A DNA stretch of 64,000 bases from Augochlora pura (taxonomy: Eukaryota > Arthropoda > Insecta > Hymenoptera > Halictidae): NCBI RefSeq assembly GCF_028453695.1, contig NC_135781.1, positions 10,787,640 through 10,851,639 on the forward strand, in the 5' to 3' direction. Position numbers and translations under genes: made by a program. The notes under the pieces are model-generated. The model did no database searches and was not told where the DNA came from. It saw nothing but the letters and a program-made list of their open reading frames with translations. Of this stretch, positions 22,239 to 36,416 are shown piece after piece. How positions within the stretch are numbered: the first letter of the stretch is position 1; the number at the start of each line of letters is the position of its first letter.

Positions 22239-24227
22239 CTGCAATAAATCGGCCGGCTTGCATTTCCACCGAAACGACGGTGACAGTTGGCTAACGAGAC
22301 GGGTCTCATTGTCGATCGGTAGCGTGTTCCTCCTTATTGTGTCCCGACCGTAATCTCCGTTCCAACAATTTCGTAAACCGTGAAACCACCGCTTCGCAGG
22401 GGTGCTCGTTACCGAGCCGCCCGTCCGTCTGCATTCTCGGGCTACGCGGAGGCTGCAATGGATCCCCAGGATGTGCCACCACTAATTATTGCCAATCGTG
22501 AACGAGAAGTGACAGCCTGAGCGCATTAATGGCGACTGGAAACGTCTGTCGTCGTTTGCCTTCGGTCATTTAAAGTGAACCGTCCTTTTGCCGGTCATTT
22601 GACAATGTTACTGCCTGGTGCCAACTCTTATTCAGCGACGTATACAGTATCTTCGATAAGTTTTCAAGATTTATTTTCAGGAGATACCACTTATGAAACA
22701 GAAACGCATTAACAATAGTACAATAGATGTGGAAATCTATTGAAACGAGCGTCGCTCTAACGCACCACAAATAGTTATTACGGTTGGCGTTACCCTGGCG
22801 GTAGCAATGTTGCAACCTAAAACATTCCGAGCACTGACATAATACATAAATTGATAGTACCCTCTTTACATGGATATACCGTTCTTATTAAAATAATAAC
22901 TTCGATGGCTTTTATCACCCGCCTTAATTGATATCGTTTGCGAATTTATGTGAACTGAGATAAAATATTAATCACTGTAGAAAAAAACAATTTGCAAACT
23001 GCAGAACGATTCTCAAAATACCGTGTATCATGAATCACAACTGTCTCGACTGATTTTATCAAAGAATTTCATTTCACCTCCCGTGACATTCAACGTTGGT
23101 ATTCAGTTTTTAATAAACCGAACGGACGAACCGATGGCGTTCACAATAGACACGCGGTCGCAAATAAAGCCCTCGATTTTATCAAGATTACAGTACAGTC
23201 AACGGCAATCGATAGTTTCGTACTTACACGAGACCCGCAGATCGGCACGCGACCGAGCAACGGAATCGGTAAAGAATACGCTAAGAGAATATCGAATGCA
23301 CGGACACAAATAGTGAACAAAGTGATCACAGCTGCTCGACAGCTACCCCTTCGATATTCGCCCGTCGATTGTCATCTGGCGACGTTTCCAGCGATCGCAA
23401 TCGTCTCCGCCTGTGGCGTGGAGCCGCGAGATCCGAACAGATCGAAACTACCTATCGATGTCGCCCGATCTCAACCATCTGTCAAGGACGCTGTTCTAGG
23501 GTTGCCAACCCCTTCTTCGTGGACCACCGGCGGACTTCCACGGGTCAGCGGTTGCCCACAATGCGCTGCGAAAGGTGCGCGATCCAAGAGGGATGAACAC
23601 GAACGGATACGTCGATTGTTCGCCGCGTGACGCGGTGTTTCCTGTATCAATGGCGCCCCATTGAATAAATTAATTCACTCGCTGGCGCGCGCCTCATCGT
23701 TATACGATCGAGTCCGAGAGAAACTGTTGTCGTATTTGTGTCCAGGAAAAGAAAATTTGTACAAATATGAAGGTTGAAGAATTAATTATGATCTCAAACT
23801 ATTGTTTTCCGAACGACTGTGGAATCTTTCGTTTTCAGTAAATTTTCACACCAAAGTCGAATATTATCGTCTGGCTCGATTGAAACACATAACGGAGGTC
23901 TAATCAATCGGCGATAAAGATGATGATACGAAGCAATAAAGGTTCTCCGATATCAAATCAAACTTGCCCGCTTTTTGTTCGAAGGTCTAGTGTATTGAAT
24001 AAATAATGAAATCATGTTGTCATGGAGCCGATCAGACTGTAGATGACAAGAATGTATAGTCTTTCTGTCATTGACAACGATGAACTGCTCAGTTTGCTCT
24101 CTCGATCAATGCTCCGACGTCTTTAAGAATAAAGGAATGATACCACGCTCATGACAAAGATTGCACTCAAAGATAGCATGATGAGTAATACATACAAGGT
24201 AGTTAAGCCGATTACTTTAATTGATTT

Positions 24228-24278
24228 AATATTTATCGAATAACACATTAAATATTGTTATCCTATTCGATAAATATT
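24228..24278. repeat. Short perfect inverted repeat
   Basis: AATATTTATCGAATA and its exact reverse complement flank a 21-nt AT-rich loop. Too short and AT-rich for a typical miRNA precursor. Confidence 0.7.
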
Positions 24279-27200
24279 TTTGAATGTATCGCACAATCGT
24301 GTGTGTACATTTTTATTTCGTTATTTACGCCATTGCGTTCGGTTTGGCCTCCTGGCAATTACAAACGATTATATTATGTATTAATTACAGTTTTCTGTGT
24401 ATTATTATTATTCCTATATATGTATTGCTTCTTTAACAAATATAAAGTTAATTATTAGGCTTCACTACCCTACTGTCGATGTTCAACTTTCACGATTTAA
24501 CGTCCTTAAATAATGTCGTAGCAATTCGAAACCCACATTCATTCATGCATACATCCAATGCCATAATGCATATTGATTCGATCTAGTTTGTTTATTGGTA
24601 CAGCAAATTTCAGCAATAACCGTGCAATTTTCTTACTAACACGATATAAGAGCATCGCGACGAATTTCCGTTCCGTTTCGTGAAGAAACAAAAATCACCT
24701 ACAAGAATTCTTTTCGGCTTCTCTTCACCATCGATTCTACGAACTATGGTGTTTTGTTTTTATAAGATAAGAGTTCGTCACCAGGGCGAACGGCGACTCT
24801 CTTTACCCTTTTCGGCGAGTGAGCGTTCTGGTCTCAACCGCGATCTTGAATTGAACGGATGTGAGAAAGATATACCTTCTCGAGTGTTCCTTTATAAAAT
24901 AAAAAAAAAAATTGATAAAGTATCATTATTATATAGTTCTCATTTAATAACCTGAAATTCCAATAATAAGATATCATGAAACAAGATTGCGGCCTCCTAT
25001 TGTTCGTTGTAATCGCTCGAATAATCGATAGGACATAGTTCATTCTAAAACGACCACATCGAGCGGACGAAAATCAAGGCAATCGTGGAAATATACTGCT
25101 ACTGCTTCGTCGATGAGCTCGACTTATTCAAAGACGCCTCCATTAAAAGAAGAAACGTCGGAGCCTTTCGATTACCTCGGATCAGAAGCTGATAAATGCT
25201 TTTACGGGAACAGCGTCGTCAGTGAACTGTCGCTAATCGTGCCGGGCAACTGCTCAGCCGCCGAATCGGTCGCGGCGACTCACAGGAATCGGTTAGGCAA
25301 ACGGAAACAATGAGCGGCACGTGCAAGGCTTCCCATTCAGCCGGATCGAGGAAGGTGTCGTTTAATCGCGTCGAACGCGAGAGGAACGGCGCCGGTACGC
25401 GAGCACGTACGCGGGGACGCGAAAGGAAGTTGAATTAACGTGCGGAGTCCTCTCGCAGAAGGGAAGCAGTCCGCGTGTATCTGCAATATGCAAATCCGTA
25501 ATAACGCTTTACGCCCGCGTACATATTACCGGGGCCCGGAGCGGCTCAAAGCGACTCGGAGCGGGCGACTGGATTAAATTTACCGGAACGAAAGCCGCAT
25601 CAGATAACGCCATTACATTCTACCGACTATTCCTCTTCACCGCTACGGTGCTCTCGTATCACTCGCTCGCTTCTGTTCTGTAATTACCGACCCCCTGTTT
25701 GCTCGCCGTTTCTGGACGGCGCGACGTCGAACAACTACAGTAGTGCACATTTTAATTTACATCAAGCTGAGAGCTACCATGTAAATTCTCGCGTACCGAA
25801 CATCTTCTCCTGTCAAAAACTGACTCGTGCATGCCAATGCGTTGTCCGTTACTAAGAAGAAGTCAGATTAGAAATATGTAGGAGCGACTCCCATTAATCC
25901 ACTCATGTTAACGCGCTTGCAGAAATAAAGTAAACGCGATATAATCTCTTCTTATTAAACCGAATGTCCACGAAATGAGGAACTCGAGACTGGACGGTTA
26001 TGGACAAACAACGCCTTCTGACTCCCGCCGTCGTCTCGCTCCACCGTGGTCACTATTTTCAGCTAGAAGCACATCAGGCACGTGACCTGTGCTTCGTTGA
26101 TTATGTATGTGTATATTTACGCGACCACTGGCCAGCGAAACAGACGCAACAATTACAAGATGGAAGAATATTGATTTATGTCTAAAGCGTTAACTTCAGG
26201 TTCTTCTGATGAACACGCGACTATTTGTAATTTTCTAATTACTAATTAGCATCTCGTTAATACAGCTGTACTATACAGATATTTTTTACATTTATATTGA
26301 ATTATACAATATTTGTCAAATATAAGTGAACATAACCATGTTCTGCTAGTGCAGAATTAATGTCATGTGCGTAGGCCTGCAACGTATTATTCGAGTGTAG
26401 GGATTTTACGGATATTTTATATTCTGCTTTAGCGTACAATGTTAAATACCTGAAGGTAATCTCGGGAAACGAGTAAATGAAATACCCGCTCCACTTAACC
26501 AGTTTCATTTTGTTTTCAATTAAAACTTTTGATTATTATTGACTAAATTATGCGTTGAACAAGTAGCTTAATTAGATAGAACGAGCGACCCTCTCTTCCT
26601 TTGTTCTTCGCATCGATTTACCTTTCTTCTCATTTACCATTAGAAGTGGATATCGGGAGAACGTAAAACAATTTTGGCTACGGGCGTGCAGGTCAGGCCT
26701 AAGTAATGGTATATCCGTTGAACGGGATACCCGGTTAACAACTGCCTTCTCCTGACAGGAAGAGAACCGATACACAGTGATTTGGACGTCGAGTTACAAG
26801 TAAAAAGCCGTTGCATTCTGACAACTATTGCGATAACGCGAGAAGTCCGTGCAAGCAGAGTCAACGTTTTTCTCAAGTAGCGCAATTACGCAGCCGTTAA
26901 CTGTGCAGTTAACTAAATTTCACCCTCGTCGGTCCATAAACTCGATTAACATAAAACCGTGGCTCCGCCACGGGGTGAGGAAATTGCTTGACACCGTTTG
27001 CTCGTTCGCAAGGAGATACCTGCGAAGACCAAGGAACCTGCCAGGCACCGTCAAGCGGGTTTCACGCGTCGACTTTATGTTCCGTGAACATAATGAACCG
27101 CCCTCGAACAACTTTTCCCCTTGGCAACCGTGCGAAAGCGGGCCCCAGCTACCGCCATTTATCCCGTTCCACACGCTTCGCTCTGCGACTATTGGAAAGC

Positions 27201-28497
27201 GTTGTCAACGCACGATTCTACGGCGCGAAACGGAACTGGGAATCCTTTGAAGACGTTTCTTCCGGCGTGTTTCGCTTCCGGATTAACACGCGATCGAAGG
27301 GCACGTGTCTTCCCGCCGTCAACGAAAGGGATTCGGATGCTCGCTTTTTGCCAGGTACGAACAAAAAATCGATAACGTCGGCAACGAGATTCGTCAAGAA
27401 GAGATATCTCGTAAAATTGTCCGCATTGTTGCTCCTAACCCTTTAACAGTTTAATAAAAATACTTTCTTTACTGTTTAAAACGATTCGGTACGTGATAAG
27501 AAGCATAAAAAATGTGTTTTACAATGACCTGTTTAATAATTTCGTCGTGTGTGGTATATGTATACTAAAACACGGGATACACAAAACTCGCATTGCAATC
27601 AGACAAATGTAATCTGAAACGAGTGATTACAGTGCAGTATCAAGCACTCTCGGGACGAGAAAGACACGTGAGAAACAAGAGATAACTCTATTGGGCATGC
27701 CATGTCCTCAAGTCGCATTCGGAATAAAAAATTCGGCATTTAGCGCTGTGCCTCAATATCGGCGGATTATGATACTTTTAACACTTTACCGACCGATAGT
27801 CTATAAATCGGCTTTTTCCCCCGATCGGTAGCCTGTGAATTGGTTGTCATAGTAACTATCAATTTTTGTATCTATTATTGAGATAAATGTGTTATTATAT
27901 TGTACTACCGTAAGCTTCAATATTATTATATAACTTTTTAAATATTAAATATCTTTCGCGATTAGTAAAATAAATAAAATCAAAATAGATACGAAAATTT
28001 AACGTTGAACTAAATTTTTATTAAAACGTAGATTGTGTTAAAAAGTTTTTTGTTAAAAAGTAGATTGTGTTTAAGAATTCTTTTTACCGGTAATTACCGA
28101 ATGAAAGATTTAGGCTTTCGATTAACATCGACACGGACTCTAAACAATTAAGGATCGTGAAAGTCAGTTCTTTACGAATTTCAATTGAAAACAACTAATT
28201 TTTACACGTTTCAGCGTATGTAGCTTGACTATGAATCAACCGATTTCAGTGCAATTTTCAATATGCATTACCGTAAAGGATGAAATGCATTTTATCAATG
28301 TTCATTGTAGGCTCAAATGAAAAACTTGAGAAAACGACAGTTCTTGTACTTGTGTTTTATTTCCAGTAATAGTAAAATTTAAAAAAAAGTATTTCAGTTA
28401 TTGTACAGTGAACTAGTTCCTCTAATATTTGCAGAAAAATTCAAGTCATTTCGACCAGTATTGAAAAAGCTTTTTATCCACAATTGTACAAATAACC

Positions 28498-28561
28498 CCC
28501 GTATAACACGATTGTTACGTTTCTGAAAAATGCCGTGTTATGCAAATCCGTGTTATACGGA
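28498..28561. repeat. Inverted CCGTATAACACG repeat
   Basis: CCCGTATAACACGA near 28499 recurs inverted as CGTGTTATACGG ending near 28560, with a second internal CGTGTTATGC. Probably a terminus of a small interspersed element. Confidence 0.45.
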
Positions 28562-30531
28562 ATAAAACAATAGTGCGAAAAAGATGGTTAGGTTACCAAA
28601 ATTGAAGTAACTGTTGTTATTTTTATAATAAGGAGATAAAAATATCAATTAAGGCAATTTCTATCGAAAGTATTACATAGTGATATTTATTAAATAAAAA
28701 CGCAGTTTTAAAATGGACTTACTACACCAAAAAGAAAATGGGTTTCAGATTTTAATAAATTTATAATCAAGTTACCTATATGTACTTGGGAAAGTGCATT
28801 GAATTGCATTTTGGCTAACAGTTCAAAAAAAAGTGGCACGGTGCGTTGCAGCGTCGCCGATAAGTGTAAACCGCGTCCGACATCGTTGATCAGGGTCTTC
28901 TTTGTGTAATGGTGACCCATTACTTCCATGCTGGGGGCACGCGAACCATATGGTCCACGTGGCCGACGATGCACGCGTTCCCTGCCTAAGATCGAGCTAT
29001 CGAGTTCACGAAATTTAAACTTTGCACGCGCGATCGGTTCCCCGTCTGCGCTTCGATGGCTTCATGGGAAATAACGTTCGTCGTGCGTGTCCCTGTTTGC
29101 TCTCTCTCTCTCGCTCTCTATGTCTTCCGTTCCGTCGGCTCTCCCCCGAAGGAAAAAAGCCTCTCAGGATTCCGAATTCAACGAGGATTTCCGAGTTCCC
29201 GCGGCCAGGTCGATCAAATCGCGCGATTAGTATTCAAATGTCTCGTGATTGTCCCGCGCGATTTAATATACACCGTGTCCTAGCCGTCAACGCATGGCAA
29301 TTAGGCGGGGGTTCAGCAACCCGTGGCGTTGAATATTTATAAACGAAGGGGTCACAACAAATACAAGCCGCGCAAAAATGTTCTCTCTCGTCGCGGAAGC
29401 GAGCCGCTCCACAAGTTTGTCATTATTTCGCTAAATGTACCTCGGTTCCTTCCTGTTGTAGCACGACCGTTGCCTTCTCGGTCATTTAAGGATGACACTT
29501 TCGCCAATTTTTAATTCAGTTCATTTTTTTCAGTCAATATTTACTGTGACACAGTTACGTTGATCGAATTTGCGAGCTCGGAAAAAGGCGAAGGACTGTG
29601 GCAAACTTTAACGTTGCTTATATTATATTGATTTAACCAATGACAAAAAAGATTGACACACGAGCTACATAACCTGACATAAACTGACACACGAGCTACA
29701 TTTATCTGACCTGATCAAAGCAACGCGTGTGTTCGAACAATAGAACAATTGCGTAGAACTATTCTTAAAGTCAGCTGAATCATTAGAAAGACAATATTTA
29801 TTATTACTATTATTATTATTCTTTATTAACGGGCTAGTAAGGCCCTTTTGTGTTACATAGCGGTGATGTACATATACGTAGTCCGGAATACATATAATAT
29901 TAACAAGTATGCGTTGAGTACAGTAAATAAATAAAAACTGAGAAAGTTGGTGCTGAACTATCTTTGTGGATACTTTATCAAACAAAAGCTGCGCGAATTG
30001 CACGAAACTCTAAAATTCTTGGAAGAAAGTTTGTTTCACACGAGTGGAAGACTTTGCATATGCTTTTAACGGAGCTGCGTGTCTCCGCCACACTTTTACT
30101 TTTTTTTTCCCCCGGTCGTTGTAGTCGTATGAAATTTGTCGAATTCGACCGTTACCGGAACGGCAATCGTGCGAGGCGTTCCGTGCATTGTTCATTGTGC
30201 AACGAGCTGCACCTGCGCTTTACGATTGCTAAAAGCGGAAGAACTCCCCCGTGTACATGTTTCACCTGTGCTTTCCTGTATTTACTCTCACGCGTGTGCA
30301 CCGTGTCCAGTAAACACCGAGTGAACGCGTGTGTTAAACCCGACACCCGTTGCGAAACACAAATTGGCTGACGGATCCTCTCGTTTTTAAACTTTTTACT
30401 GTAGAAAGTCCCTGGCGTCACGCCCTCGTACTATAACCGTGTGACAATTCATTACAGTAAAATTCCAATAATTCAGCATGCTCTATATAAATCTCGAATA
30501 ATTAGCTTAATTTTCCTTTCAAAGGAACGCA

Positions 30532-31482
30532 AAGGGCATAGCCGATTAAGATGGTCAAAACTGCCCTTAGAGGTTTTTCAATGAGTCATACACCGATCGA
30601 TAGCTGACCAATAAAAACTCATCTGTGCAAAATTTTAACCCTGTAATTTGTCCGTGAGGGTAGTTACAGGGTAAATTAGATTTCGCGGTTTTCCGGCATT
30701 TTCCCACCTTTAGTGGCTTTCTAAAATTTCGAAAGAAATATGGCTTATTTTGGACATCACGCCGGATGTTATGGAATTTTTTCAGATTTTTCAGTTGCAA
30801 GCTGTGATTATCAAAAATGAAAAACCCCCCCAAAAATTGGAAAATTGAAGATTTCTTGAAAACTAAAATCAGCAAAACTTTTACATTAATTCCCTGACAA
30901 GGTACTATCACGGCTCGTGTACTCAATTTTTCTTAGATTTTTTGCTCGCCTGCAACATTGTAAAAAAAAATGAAAACCCAATGTGTCGATGTTTTTTGCT
31001 GTCAGAATGAAGCTACTACTTTTTTAGTTTACCGCGAGTGTGGATTAAGTAATTTCAAACGTTATGGCATCGAAACAAATAATTTTCTAACCCTGAAAAT
31101 GTCGTGATAGTACCTTGTCAGGGAGTTAATGTAAAAGTTTTGCCGATTTTAGTTTTCGAGAAATCTTAAATTTTCCGATTTTTTGGGGGTTTTTCATTTT
31201 TGATAATCACAGCTTGCAACTGAAAAATCTGAAAAAATTCTATAACATCCGGCTTGATGTCCAAAATAAGCCATATTTTTTTCAAAATTTTAGAAAGCCG
31301 TTAAAGGTGGAAAAATGCCGGAAAACCGCGAAATCTAATTTATCCTGTAACTACCCTCACGGGTAAATTACAGGGTTAAAATTTTGCCCAGGTGAGTTTT
31401 TATTAGTCAGCTATCGATCGGTGTATGACTCATTGAAAAACCTCTAAGGACAGTGTTGACCATCTTAATCGGCTATGCCCTT
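30532..31482. mobile_element. Foldback element: 380-bp inverted arms around a 190-bp loop
   Basis: The left arm (30532-30912) begins AAGGGCATAGCCGATTAAG and the right arm (31103-31482) is its near-complete reverse complement, ending CGGCTATGCCCTT. Arms differ by scattered substitutions and small indels, so the copy is not brand-new. The loop (30913-31102) has no coding frame. No target-site duplication is obvious. Transcription through it would give a hairpin RNA with a stem of about 380 bp. Confidence 0.85.
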
Positions 31483-34400
31483 GAAATGTTGTAATGATCG
31501 AACTTCTTTTTGCTAGCTTCGACTTAGCAATAAGGATTTATTATTAATATCTCGACATTATGTCGAATTTTTATTCAGTTTTTTATTGGAAAACCCATAA
31601 AAGATTCCAACATTGAATTAATTGAATATAAATAATTTTCTCATTCATGTTCCAGTATTAAACGTTACAAGAGATGATTCGCGCTGCTTCCTGGTAAGAG
31701 ACCATGTAAAATCCAATACAAACTTTCCATCGCTTTCAAACGTTCGAATAGCGCCAATCCATACAATAACAAAATACTCGAACCATTGAATCGATTATGG
31801 ACGGTTGATAAGAAGATTGGTAAAACTTTTAGCTGATGATAAAATCATTTATCCATTGGACTCAATATATTCCCTCAGATGGCGCTGAAGTTGCCAACTG
31901 CTTTCCTCTGTCGGTAGTATAGTTCCAAAGTGATTTGAGTATTCACACAGCATGAATTTGTAGCTTCCAAATCATAAAATGTGCTTAAATACAAATGAGG
32001 TATAGAGAATACTCGATTCCGACTAAGAAACTAAAATTTCTGAATACCATAGATCTTTAAAAAATAATCAATACAGCGTCTTTCAATAGTATAGCATTCT
32101 TCCATATAGGTGTCGCCAATATTCGATATTTCAGATCGGAAGAAACCGCGAAGGATGTTCGAAATCGAACCTTTCAAACGATGCTGCTCAGAAAATCCTG
32201 CATTTTCTGTATAGATCCTAAAGGGAATGACCAATCGTTTCCGATTATGTCTACAGGAAACAAATTGATAGCTCGATCCTCTGGTATTGCAAAAGAGCGA
32301 CAGCTGGATAGTTCTGTGAATACCGAGGAGTGCGAGTCACGCTAGTACTTCTGTTTCAAGGACCGCGGTGTTCGGTTTGCGATACGCTCGGTATTATCGA
32401 TTGCTTTATAAAAAGCTTCAAGGAGCGCCGTTAAAGAAACAATCGCACGAAACAAGCAATAACGTTCGGCCGCGTGGCGACATCGCGCTTAGGAAAACAA
32501 CGTCGACGAACACGCATCGACGAACGTTTGATCGATACGAGCGGCGTCGACGAGCTTAGAGGGTCCTGGCTGTTTACGCTCACCGGATGTCCTGGCCAGT
32601 GCTCCTGCCGAATCCCTTGCCAGAGAGGAGAGGGGGGTGGGGGGGGGGGCGGGAGGAGGAGAGAGAATCCTGTCGGTTCCCTGGCCAGGGAATCCTGCGA
32701 GGGCGGTGGCAGCTCGGGAAAATTAGGAGGACGCCGAGCGCGACCGCTCGCGGTCCCTGGCGCCGATAAATTTATCATTCCCGTCTATTTACATCCAAAT
32801 CGATAATCGATGCCATGGGCGCACCTCTCGACCGCTACACACACATACACGCGCATACAGACACAGACGAACATTGCGCGACTGGCTGTGCCTCGCGAAT
32901 CCATTAGCGGGATCAAGTTCAATATGCAATCGTGAATGTTAATTGATTCTTCCAGCGAATGTTAAGCGCGCCAGGGCCTCGATTAGGCTAGCTAGTCGTG
33001 ACACGCAGTTATTCGACTCGTTCGACTCACCCCTGACCGTCAGCTTTTCTACGCGATCGTCGATTTTTGAATAAGTCAAACGCTTCATCAATGTTCTGCG
33101 TCGACTGCAAAAATAGGAGCAACGCGATAATTTGTTGCTGCTTTTAACGCAATGAATCGTCGGAATCATACATCCCGACTTTGCAATTACTTGTTTGTTA
33201 TTCCTTTATAGCCCAGTGTAATTTTGAAGTAACATATTAATTTATCATAGGTTTTGATATAATTTCATACTAAAACGCAATGTAACAAAGGTATTCCGTT
33301 CTATCGACTCTGCTTTGTATTCAAAAAGATTTATATATTGCGATTTTCAATCCCTACGCCACTCGTTACGGTAAAATTACTGTTTAAATAGTGAACTCGT
33401 TGTTAGTTTATATCCGAAGATTAATTTGTTTATACCTATTGTTTACCTATGTGATAAAATTCAGGCCATTTACTTTGATTTCATAGAATCTTTGAGATTC
33501 TTAAAATTAAGCGAATATTAAAGCTGAACGAATACAAGTTGTATTAATTAGAATTTATTTAAAATTACTCGAACTATAGTTAGAAATTCTTGCGGTGTGT
33601 TTCTAATCTTTTATCCTCCAGCTACGCATACCGGTCGCGAAATGCTCAAGATCCGCAGTCCACTTACGAGGAAGTATTATTAGCACTTTCTTTCAGCAAT
33701 ACGAGTTTTGGGTTTCGTCCAGCGAGCACGCATCGTTCAAAACTCGGTGCGCCGGTTCTGGTACACGTGGCCCGTTCCTAAACGGGCTAATTAATATCGC
33801 TCAGGACTCAGCGATGGATCATCCGCGCCAGCGTACTCGTTGAATCATGCCGTTCTTCGCCAACAACGATCGCGTTACTCAGCCGAACGCGAAAACATAT
33901 TATTCATCGGTTCTCTATTGAACCCTTACTCACCAACCCCCGGTTGCCATAAGCTGGCGCGAGTCAGGCGTTAGTTCTTCAGAAGTTGGTCCTAGTTCGG
34001 AGTAGTTCGGGTTATTCTCCGCGCAACCCTTTCCATTGACCAGATCGTTTTTGCATCGAATAATTGATATGTCGATAGCGCGACGATCTACCAGAAGACT
34101 GGAAAGTATGCATAGAGTTTGCTAGCGTCGTATCTTAAAAAATGCTCGCCGTTATAGAGGAGAGCTTTTACGTGATTGGTACGCGGAAACAAGTTCATGT
34201 ACCAGTTTTCAACGGTTCTTCCAAGAGAATACGCAAAACTTTCGGATGACGATGTTTGAGAAGTGTATCACTGCAGTATCTCATTATAGTTCGTTATTCC
34301 TTACCGTCCTTATTTTATGTTAATTTAGTTTTTAAATACGATAAGAAAAATCATATTATCCAGTGTTGCAGAAGGACAGTATCTTGCATAGGTTTTCGCA

Positions 34401-35732
34401 GTTTTCTTATTGTGTTAAAACGAAACAGTGTTATAAACTGAGTACTATACGAGGGTTTCTGTAACTTGTTCTATCGCGTCAGAGTATATTTAAATATCTA
34501 TTGTTATTACAGTTTATAACTCAAAATTTTTCATTGCACTATACCGTTTAAAATATTGTCTTGAAACGCAATGCAGTAAGTTCCTTTGTGCATGTCTCTG
34601 CAATTCGGAGTTTTCCTTGCATAACAGAATACAATACCGCCTGCATAACGACGCAGAAAGTTAGATTAAGACGAGTGTGTTTGTAACTATTTCTGTCTAG
34701 CAGCGTCACACAAAAATAGAACTTTCCAGACGATCTAATAAATAAAACATTACTGATTAAGTATGTTCAGTATAATTTCACGTACGATTGTTCTAGCATC
34801 TTCTGTGCATTTAAGTTAAGTACGTTAGTACGAGGGTTTCGAAAACATAATCGAAAGAAACGGCCAGTCGGCTCTCTCTTTCTCTTTCCGTCTCTCCCGA
34901 GGACACACCGGTTCTCTCGTCACGGTGCCGCCAGGTGTCGTCATCCTGAGTTATCATTCTCCTCGCGCTCGCTGCTCACGACCTCACGAAACATCCCCTT
35001 GCCCTTCGACCTCCGCTTTCCCTCTCGCCGTCCCTCCGTACGGCGAACAACGGAGAACGTTCTCCCGAAGCTTTCCACCTTCGTCAGGCTGGCAACAAAA
35101 CTCGTTTGTTCCGTCTCGAGCAGGTCGAAACCGAAAATTTCCCGGTGGCCTTTTTAACCGGGATTAGCGAGGCTAAAACAGCGCGTTTACGAATGAAAAC
35201 CGAGATTACTGGAGCAGACCCGGGATTCACGAAACCGCGCCCATGCCCCCGTTAATTCTCCCTCGGAGGACCTACTCGCCTCCGAGCTGTCCTCCTCCGA
35301 CTGTAAACACCCGGCGAGTTGTTATCTTTCCTCCGGACAATTAACAGGATTTAGCCTGTCCCGTTTCGGAACGAATGACAAGAACACGGCACTCGGATGT
35401 CCAGCGATGTTCTACCAGCGCACAGCGAAGTATTAGATCCTAAAAAATACTATTTTTCAAATCTTGCGTAAGATGAGAAAGTTTTTTGTTATTTAGCTAC
35501 TCGAATATACGAACAACGGTGTACTTGTACAGTGTACGGTATTATTTTTTTTTCACTTATTTTATCATGAAGTGTTATTCTGCATTTAAGGTGAAGATTC
35601 GTTGTACTCATTTTTCTCTTCGTTCGATTTCGGAATATTGCGCGATTATTAGAATCATATATATTGTAAATTGTATACATTATTTAGGGGGTCCCACAAA
35701 TCACTCGCAATCGCAAAATCAGAGGTTTCTAA
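31483..35732. other. Non-coding region, no supported gene
   Basis: Includes a G-rich stretch at about 32625-32670 and GC-rich DNA at 32.4-32.9, 33.6-34.0 and 34.9-35.4 kb. A promoter or 5' exon could lie in these islands, but nothing in the sequence shows one convincingly. Confidence 0.5.
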
Positions 35733-35972
35733 GGTTATTTGAGGCAACTTTTCCCTTAACAAAAATGCAATCTGCGGCTTCGTTTTATAAGTTATTAACG
35801 AAAAATAGTGGCCAATTAGAGGCGAGATCAGCTGGATCAAGGCGATCGAGCCAATGAACGAAGCTTCAGACTAGCCAACCACGTCTTTCATTGGTCAGTG
35901 TTTTTCGTTAATAAATTATAAAACGAAGCCGTGGATTGTGTTTTCGCTAAGAAAGAACTTACTTTAAATGAA
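35733..35972. mobile_element. Second foldback-type element with arms of about 85 bp
   Basis: The left arm (about 35733-35823) contains GGCTTCGTTTTATAAGTTAT and TAACGAAAAATAGTGGCCAA. The right arm (about 35885-35972) is its diverged reverse complement. The best-paired core is about 48 bp. AGGGGGTCCCACAAATC just to the left may belong to the element. Not related to the 30.5-kb foldback. No coding frame. Confidence 0.65.
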
Positions 35973-36416
35973 CGTGGATATACAATATAACTTCCTGTAA
36001 TTTTCACTTCCTTAATGTTTGTCTAATTAAGATAATTTTACCAATTACTCCAGAATGAAAAAGGGCACATCGATAGGAAAAAGGCGACAACCGAAAGGTA
36101 CGATGATACAATATACGATTTTTTTTATAAATTTAAGGTAGTTGTAGTCTTTATTAAATCGTTCATGTCATAGCACACGCAATTCTACAAAATTTAGCAG
36201 ACTGTTACGTAAGTGTAGAGAGAACGGATCTACAAAGTCATATCTGATACAGACACCGAAGAAATTCGCTGAGCCTTGATTTAATCTGGGTTGTTCTTAC
36301 CATATATGGGTACATTGTCAAATCGTAGACTTCCGGGATTATACATCATATAGGACATTCGCAGTATAATAAAATTTTGCAGTCTAGTTTATCACACAAA
36401 GAAATCATCAAAACCA
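35973..36416. other. AT-rich spacer between two mobile-element copies
   Basis: No coding frame, repeat or RNA gene recognised. Confidence 0.6.

Larger units (their letters stand above)
22245..30531. other. Non-coding region, no supported gene
   Basis: GC-rich patches at 22.3-22.5, 25.1-25.7 and 26.9-27.4 kb have overlapping random-looking frames on both strands. Other contents: a 15-bp-arm hairpin at 24228-24278; CGRTAGYCTRTRAATYGG twice (27793-27843) after TTAACACTTTACCGACC, perhaps one end of a TTAA-type element; an inverted CCGTATAACACG pair at 28498-28561; and TGACACACGAGCTACAT twice (29654 and 29685). No tRNA-like fold was recognised. Confidence 0.5.

Noticed and set aside
22570..22815. 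Minus-strand frame with a YLWCVRATLVSIDFHIYC stretch near the isolated membrane exon
   Set aside because: Acceptor and donor are weak and the phase does not match the exon at 22238-21970; not enough to link or call.
29654..29701. Two TGACACACGAGCTACAT copies considered as CRISPR-like or attachment sites
   Set aside because: Only two copies in a eukaryotic intergenic region; a simple local duplication explains them.
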